Source: Aotearoamyces nothofagi (taxonomy: Eukaryota > Ascomycota > Leotiomycetes > Leotiales > Tympanidaceae). Taken from it: a stretch of 64,000 bases of DNA. Both the position numbers and the translations under genes were made by a program. The DNA is taken from contig JADDTR010000015.1 of NCBI GenBank assembly GCA_015345905.1, positions 248,001-312,000 of the forward strand, in the 5' to 3' direction. A model generated the notes under the pieces. It saw only the letters and a list, made by a program, of their open reading frames with translations. It was not told the DNA's origin and did not search any database. How positions within the stretch are numbered: the stretch's first letter is position 1; each line of letters opens with the position of its first letter. Positions 58,380 through 64,000 of this stretch are shown one piece after another.

Positions 58380-60824
58380 ATGGCTACCGGAGTTCCACAG
58401 TCGTCCAGAACACCTATTGTCACTCAAAGCACAGCCCCTGTGCTCGAGTATCGATGCCTGTATACAGCAGATCTCCGGCGAAAACAGAAGCGCTGGCAGG
58501 ATGGGCGCCTCAAGTACCATGCTTTTAATAAGCGTGTGATGGTTTACGACGAAAGGTCTAATACTCTTGGGGACATGTACTGGCGAGAAGAATACGAATT
58601 CGGTGAAGGGGAGGAAGTTGAGTTGGAGCGCGGTGGCATACTGGTCCAAGTTGCGGATTGTATTGGGAGGAAAGACCAGGACCTGTCGGAGCTGCTGGAC
58701 AAGCGTCTTAAGCAACGAGAAGAAAGGGTCGTAGCACGGACTGCTGGTTCATCACCAATCGGAGCCTCAGTGCTCGATAGTCGAATAGAGGGATATGAGA
58801 ATGGGCTGCGGACACCGTCATCTATGAATTATTCAAAGGGAAATCCTCATAGAGCCTCTCAACTGAAAGCAAAATCCTTGAATGCTGTGTTGGGCACACC
58901 CTCAGGATATCACGGTAGAGCCGTATTGCCCATGGCATCACCCTTTGAAGAGAGGCAAAAGACACTTGGTGTGGACGAGAACAGTTCTTCCAGGCCGGCA
59001 AAACGGCGAAAGTACGTTTCCCCACAAATAAAAAACGGCTATGCTCAGAATCTAACCGGGGCTACATTGACATTATCTGGAAAGCCTGCTGCTACTATTA
59101 CTTCTACCTTAAGTCTGGGTTCTCACTGGGCTCAAGTATCAAGGCAACATGGGCACGTCGAGACTGTTGACTTGTCAGGCGTGGATGACGACGACATACG
59201 AGATATAGCAGTACCATTGTGTGTCAGTATGGGCGATGGATCATCAAACGGTGAGCGGGATAACAGATCTCAAGAAAAAGACAAAAAGTCCGCAAGGTCG
59301 CCTCCAGCAAGAAGTGGCTATGCCAAAGATATAACAGGTGCAACTCTTGCTCTAGGAAGGAAGCCATCATCTGTTCGTGAAGTTCCCCATAACAAGAGAC
59401 AACAGAGGGCTGGCAGCCCGGTTAATGCAACTTCTGCTGCAATAGACGATGAAAACTTCATAGATATTGACACTTTCGACGAAGAACTAAGCATTACAAA
59501 ACCGATCAAGGCTGCCGGGGAAAAGGTAGAAAATTGCTCTATGCTAGTTTTGGATTCAACTCAGACCCATTTGAAAGCTATTTACGGAAAATTACCGCTA
59601 CAAGAAATACACAGAGAGTCTCCAACGCTTGTCACTACCCAAAAGCAGTCCGATCAACCTTCCAATTCTCTGCGTATCAAATCTCGACCTAAGAGGAAAA
59701 TGTTGTTTATGGCTCATAGTCAAGTACCTTCAAGGTCTGGGAAGTCTGAAAAGGGTTCTGCTATTCCATGCAAAACTGCCTTTGTGCAGTCAGGTCCGGG
59801 AAGTCCTCATCATCCATCACAGGCTACAATTCAGCTTGATGCATTTTGTCAAGCACAAGAGGAGAGACTACAAACCCGTATGGCAGCGGGGCCATCCCAG
59901 CTCGCTGAAGATATATTGTCGTCTTCATCAGAAGAAATGGGCATCGACCATGAAGTCATAGATCACTTGCTCTCGTGCAATACCTCACTGCCGAGTGTCA
60001 AAACTACGAGAGAGAGATCTAGGCCGGACCAGGCGGACCTTTCAATAGACCAGACTATAAGATCAAATAGTACAGCCCAGCGTGAGAATATATTAGAGCC
60101 ATTCGCGAATTTGACAGCAACAGCACATTTCGATGATCACGATGTCAACGTACCGTCTGCGGCTGACGAGGGGATCTCACAGATCGAAACTTCAATACTT
60201 GGAGGAGACGATTATACTGGTACCACCCCACCAGTATCTGACAGGAAGAACCCTTATAATATCGGGGCGTTAGCCGCGAAAGGGGATGCCCAGGTCGCTG
60301 TCACCAAGTCACCGTCTAGCATGGAGCCGACAGCAAAAAGGGAAGGGGATCCATTTGCAAACACTTCAGCACCACGCTTGGTCAAGACATCAAACAAAGC
60401 AGCTCACAATGAGGAGGCCATTAGCTACGTAAGAGGCATAGATGGAAATGCTCCATCTATACCCAAACACCAGACTATCGATATCCACTTTAATCAAGAA
60501 CTCACACCACTACGACTCTCACCTCCTCTGCCATTGATGAAGATCGTCAACCCAGCAACTCGCGGTAGGAAAGTAGCCTCTTTGTCTGTCAGGGCTGGTC
60601 AGATATCCCAGCCTATTATTCCACCGGCCATACTGATGGGTCCTCCACTAATTCAACAGAGATCAATCAGAGCCTCAGTTTCCAACCGAGAGGAAGGTGC
60701 AGCAGCGAATACCTGTCTAGCTGCTATAATAGTTGAAGAGGATATGGGCCCGTGGTCAAGAGAAGCTTTTGACTTATTTGGCTGGACGCCAAAAACAAAT
60801 ACAGACCGCTTAGCTGTAGGTTAA
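58380..60824 (+). CDS. DUF2439 protein, Mte1/Dbl2/ZGRF1 N-domain type
   Basis: Predicted intronless 814-aa nuclear protein. Residues about 20-115 form the DUF2439 module (EYRCLYTADLRRKQKRWQDG, LKYHAFNKRVMVYDE, LGDMYWREEY, LERGGILVQV), shared by yeast Mte1, fission yeast Dbl2 and the N-terminus of vertebrate ZGRF1. These proteins act with Mph1/FANCM-type helicases in homologous recombination and at stalled forks. The motif GYAQNLTGATLTL at about 220 is echoed by GYAKDITGATLAL at about 315, an internal repeat. The remainder is disordered, Ser/Lys-rich with acidic patches. It ends in EEDMGPWSREAFDLFGW, a conserved C-terminal peptide of the filamentous-fungal family. No helicase domain is present. 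The start ATG sits close to the domain and an in-frame upstream ATG was not found. Confidence 0.88.
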   Translation: MATGVPQSSRTPIVTQSTAPVLEYRCLYTADLRRKQKRWQDGRLKYHAFNKRVMVYDERSNTLGDMYWREEYEFGEGEEVELERGGILVQVADCIGRKDQDLSELLDKRLKQREERVVARTAGSSPIGASVLDSRIEGYENGLRTPSSMNYSKGNPHRASQLKAKSLNAVLGTPSGYHGRAVLPMASPFEERQKTLGVDENSSSRPAKRRKYVSPQIKNGYAQNLTGATLTLSGKPAATITSTLSLGSHWAQVSRQHGHVETVDLSGVDDDDIRDIAVPLCVSMGDGSSNGERDNRSQEKDKKSARSPPARSGYAKDITGATLALGRKPSSVREVPHNKRQQRAGSPVNATSAAIDDENFIDIDTFDEELSITKPIKAAGEKVENCSMLVLDSTQTHLKAIYGKLPLQEIHRESPTLVTTQKQSDQPSNSLRIKSRPKRKMLFMAHSQVPSRSGKSEKGSAIPCKTAFVQSGPGSPHHPSQATIQLDAFCQAQEERLQTRMAAGPSQLAEDILSSSSEEMGIDHEVIDHLLSCNTSLPSVKTTRERSRPDQADLSIDQTIRSNSTAQRENILEPFANLTATAHFDDHDVNVPSAADEGISQIETSILGGDDYTGTTPPVSDRKNPYNIGALAAKGDAQVAVTKSPSSMEPTAKREGDPFANTSAPRLVKTSNKAAHNEEAISYVRGIDGNAPSIPKHQTIDIHFNQELTPLRLSPPLPLMKIVNPATRGRKVASLSVRAGQISQPIIPPAILMGPPLIQQRSIRASVSNREEGAAANTCLAAIIVEEDMGPWSREAFDLFGWTPKTNTDRLAVG

Positions 60825-62057
60825 ACATAAGCTTTATTGTGTATTTTTGTTGTTCCATTGATGAATATGATGGTATGACGCTGACACTGACTTCACGGAC
60901 CTGCATACGAAACGCTTGAGACGAAGGCTTTTATCTTGGATCCTTTTCTTTCTAACTGCGGCCATTATCGGCCATAGCTTGCAGATGACACTTCCACGAC
61001 GAGATCATTCTCCTGGGCGCGACAAGCTCTTTCATTCCCAAGTACATTTCATGCGGGGTGTCTAATCACTTACTTGATCTAGCTCAACATAGCGCTCCTC
61101 TCCTAGAATGTCTTTTTCTTTCAAATTACCAGTGCCTAAGTCTAATCAACAGCAACGCCGGAGTCAATTCGTGACCCCCTCCAGTCCACCGTTATCTGGG
61201 CTCTCTCGCTGACGTCAGCCCCGTTTCTCAAATTTGTCTCTTAAGCGCATACGCCGCCGAACATACCTTCCAGGTCTTCCGCCAACTCTCGATATGCCTC
61301 AATTCAAAATAGCTTCATCGAATTGATGATAGCACTGATGTTAAGTAGCTTCATTCTCTGTCGTGGCCATGCGTTGTGTTTCTAGTCGTAACTGATTGTT
61401 ACTTTGTTACTGATTGCTTTGCTATCATGCTAGCCAAAGCTCGCTTCTCGGTGTACGAATCTGCCTCGACAGTCAGCCCAGCGCACACTCTCTATGCGCA
61501 CCTTTGCCTTCCATTCTTTCTTACTCTCAGTTATCATTTATTGTCCCTTCGTCTGAACTTCTCGCAGCTTTAAGTTTATCCAATCTGGTACTGTAACCTT
61601 TACAGCTCGTCACCTTCATCCCGGCATTCCACACCCGACGAATACATCAACCCTTCCCAAATCGACGATTGCGCAATACCGCTTCGACCTGATAGCCTGC
61701 AACGAAGCCTCGAATCAGTTTCATGCTTATATATCATCCTGCACAGAGGCCGTATTTGCGTAGTTGTGTTCTCGAGGGTCTTTCGTGTTGTGGATCTTGA
61801 ATTGCGGCTATATCACAATCCCTAGAAGCAACTGCTGGCGGGCCATTTGCTTGCTGGCGGTGGACCTTCACCCTCCTGCGAGAACTTGTTGCTCGCAAGT
61901 CGCTGACAAAATACTCGAGCCGGACTCTACATACCTACAACACGAAATATAGCATTATATATATTTTCGATATACTAGCTTCAACAGCACGCATTCAGCG
62001 TGCCTGCCTTCTTCACCATATCAGACACAATTACCGTAACATATAAAAGTCACCACT
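60825..62057. promoter_or_regulatory. Promoter region of the gene at 62058
   Basis: About 1.2 kb upstream of an unknown gene. It contains a perfect CRE-type octamer (61210-61217). No other gene is seen. Confidence 0.5.
61210..61217. promoter_or_regulatory. CRE octamer TGACGTCA
   Basis: A perfect palindromic CREB/ATF site, bound in fungi by Atf1/AtfA-type bZIP proteins. It lies about 0.85 kb upstream of the ATG at 62058; function unproven. Confidence 0.4.
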
Positions 62058-63234
62058 ATGTCTTCTGTGTATCCCGGAGCGCAAGCTCTTCCAGAGCTGA
62101 AATCGCCCGCTCAACCATATCTGCGACTTGGAGCGAAGCCGATCGAGAACAAGAAATGGAAGAAAGGGCTTCGAGCATTATACACTTTCCGTCGCGCCGT
62201 TCAACTAGAAGGGACTCCTGTTCCAACTAGTCTAGATTCCAGTGCCCCATTTCTTTCCCCTATGCGATGGCATCCGTCAGTTTCTATGGCCTCGCAAACA
62301 GATCCCCGAGATCAAAGCGAGTCCTCCATAGGCACATCTGTTACGTCTTTTACTTGGGTATGGTCTGCAACGAATGGGTTAGACCAGCAGGAGCCTCAGA
62401 AAAAGCCTTTGGCTCCGGTGATGAAGGCCAGAAAAGCTTTAATGAGGGTCCTCGGCACCTGTGAAGGTGAAGATGGGTGCCGTGCGCGCAAATTAAAGGT
62501 AATCCGCCAATATTATCAGTCAATGCTGTAAAAATTGACTTGTCTCCCAGTGCTTACTCTCGCATCATCGTCTTGAAGACATGCTTGACGGCCCGCATAC
62601 CGAGGAAGATGTAGAGAACGTCAAATGGGCTTTGGATTTCGATTACGATCCTGCCCAGACACGGATCCCCCAGATCACGGAGTTAGATCATGATGGAAGT
62701 CTTACTACTATCAGCCGGCAAGTAATACCGGAAAATGTGAGGACAGTCGATCTTGCAAATCGAATCCTAGACATGCCTTCTACGGCGGAAGCGTACTATC
62801 CGCTACATATCGATGATCCGGATCATATATTACTCAGTCAGAATGAACCCGACCCACCCCAGGAGACTACTACCCTGAGCAGGTCGGGCCTTCCATCTTT
62901 CGACCTGCCTCAATGCTATAGCACATTAAAAAATCCATGGATGTTTTGTCTTGGTACCCGTGTTGACCGCTTTGAAGGCGAACAGCCAATCTTCATGTAC
63001 TACCAGTGCCGGCATGATGGCTGCAACTATTGCAATCAATCATATGAGGATTTGCAACTTCACTATGAAACAGACCACATGTCTTTTTGTCGCATCTCCG
63101 ATTGTTTACGTCTTGTTTGTTCGACATGCTTGACATTCTATGAAGAACGTATAAACCCAAAATGCACCAACTTATCATGTCGGGAGCCAGTGAAATTGCT
63201 TGAGGCCGTGTATGGTGAATGGAGCATGAGGTAG
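62058..63234 (+). CDS. Hypothetical Cys/His-rich protein, possible zinc binding
   Basis: Predicted 374-aa protein with no family recognised. Exons are 62058-62498 and 62551-63234 (1125 nt); the intron has a gtaatc donor and a pyrimidine-rich acceptor, and the joined frame reads LKCLLSHHRLEDML. The first 150 residues are basic and Ser/Pro-rich with KKWKKGLRALYTFRRAV. The C-terminal 90 residues hold about ten Cys and several His: CRHDGCNYCNQSYEDLQLHY, then HMSFC, CLRLVCSTC and CTNLSC. The first stretch is C2H2-like (LHYETDH), and the later pairs could form another zinc site. Probably a lineage-restricted nuclear protein. Confidence 0.65.
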
Positions 63235-64000
63235 GGATATTGTCGCACACTTCTAACCACAGGGCATTGACTCTTCATAGAAACAGGATTCTGACACCCA
63301 CATTTCCCAGTTAACATATACATGAAGTACATGGGCAAAGCGGTAGCGCTAGCAGCTATTTCAGCTATAGAAAGGAGGTGGGAACTGTTACGCCAGCTAC
63401 AATATATAAGTAGACCCTCACAAACTTGGTCACAAGTTATGGCGGTCGAACCGAACTTGCCCCGTTCAATATAAGTATCCAAGTAAGTTCATCATCGCTT
63501 ATACAAAGCACAATATACGGAAGACTAATCGTGCAACTGCCTACTTCGCAAACGTATTGTGCTAGTAGCAGAGATGCCTCGTTAGAGACTACTCGTACTC
63601 CTTACACTCTCAGTCATCATGGCTCTTTGGTTGAGAATTGGGAACAATAGCTCGCTCTTTAACTAGCTCTGTCAGCTTTTACAAGCATTGGTTCCCTTTC
63701 GACTTTGCAGGATCCTGTCTTCAGTCTTTTTGTTACTTCAAGCGAGCATTCACGTCTTCGCTTTGTCGTCTGCTTATGTGTTCAGAGGGGCAGAGGATGG
63801 TGAGTTCCCGATCGCATTGTATGAGAGATGTATGCTAAGATTAATAAGGCTCGACGGCCTCTGAGCCGGGTTTATGATTTTTGTTCAAGACTTTACGAAC
63901 GCGGCTTTTATGAATAGTATCACGTGGCCTAATATACATGCCGCGGCGTATACCACCAATACCCCAGTTACGTTAGGAGACTTTCTCTGCGCGGATTCGG
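63235..64000. other. Intergenic to window end
   Basis: Short frames only. A tract near 63690-63800 with a possible acceptor and an ATG before gtgagt could be the 5' part of a gene outside the window, but this cannot be supported. Confidence 0.5.

Overview
The window is a stretch of a filamentous ascomycete (Pezizomycotina) chromosome. The genes carry short introns (mostly 45-90 bp, GT-AG, CTRAY-like branch sites), they lie on both strands, and the set is typically fungal: septin, Sho1, Whi3, Rsr1, PROPPIN, ceramide synthase, and a DUF1752/areA-type protein. From remembered protein similarity I lean to Leotiomycetes (Helotiales), but no search was possible. All exon structures below were built by hand from splice signals, reading-frame continuity and family knowledge. 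In every multi-exon gene the exon lengths sum to a multiple of three.

Layout. 1-2.1 kb: a Tyr/Ser phosphatase. 2.1-9.7 kb: a gene-poor, microsatellite-rich block ending in the long CT-rich leader of a WHI3-like RNA-binding protein (9.8-11.6). 12.4-13.5: RSR1/BUD1 GTPase with a 10-nt micro-exon. 13.5-16.8: gene-free, including a 1.8-kb AT-rich block. 16.8-22.3: NAD(P)HX epimerase, mitochondrial ribosomal protein S16, a vacuolar-type amino acid transporter and a dynactin p24/RO10-like protein. 22.3-25.0: a second satellite-rich gap. 25.0-38.1: SHO1, ceramide synthase, BXI1/Bax inhibitor, CDC11 septin, HSV2 PROPPIN, IST3 splicing factor and dynein light intermediate chain. 38.5-42.2: an uncharacterised membrane protein with a PPxY motif and a mitochondrial-type SDR. 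42.2-45.2: a third satellite-rich gap. 45.2-63.2: a DUF1752 protein, methylcrotonoyl-CoA carboxylase alpha, VMS1, a TULIP-like DUF4449/DUF5923 protein, a BAR-SH3 protein, a DUF2439 (Mte1/Dbl2/ZGRF1-like) repair protein and an unknown Cys/His-rich protein. 63.2-64.0 shows nothing recognisable.

How the genes relate. There is no operon-like or biosynthetic-cluster logic. These are single-copy housekeeping genes, several linked to polarity and the cytoskeleton (RSR1, CDC11, BAR-SH3, SHO1, WHI3) or to dynein/dynactin (RO10, DLIC). Neighbouring pairs share divergent promoters (epimerase/MRPS16, transporter/RO10, CDC11/HSV2, IST3/DLIC, DUF7728/SDR, VMS1/DUF4449, BAR-SH3/DUF2439).

I looked for an undescribed system and did not find a convincing one. 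The best leads are the 10-nt micro-exon, two stop-free introns whose length is a multiple of three, a GC-AG intron, an exactly repeated 11-mer confined to two gene-poor blocks, GTAC-rich palindromes, the AT-rich block, and four poorly characterised fungal proteins. No tRNA, rRNA, CRISPR array or intact transposon was recognised.
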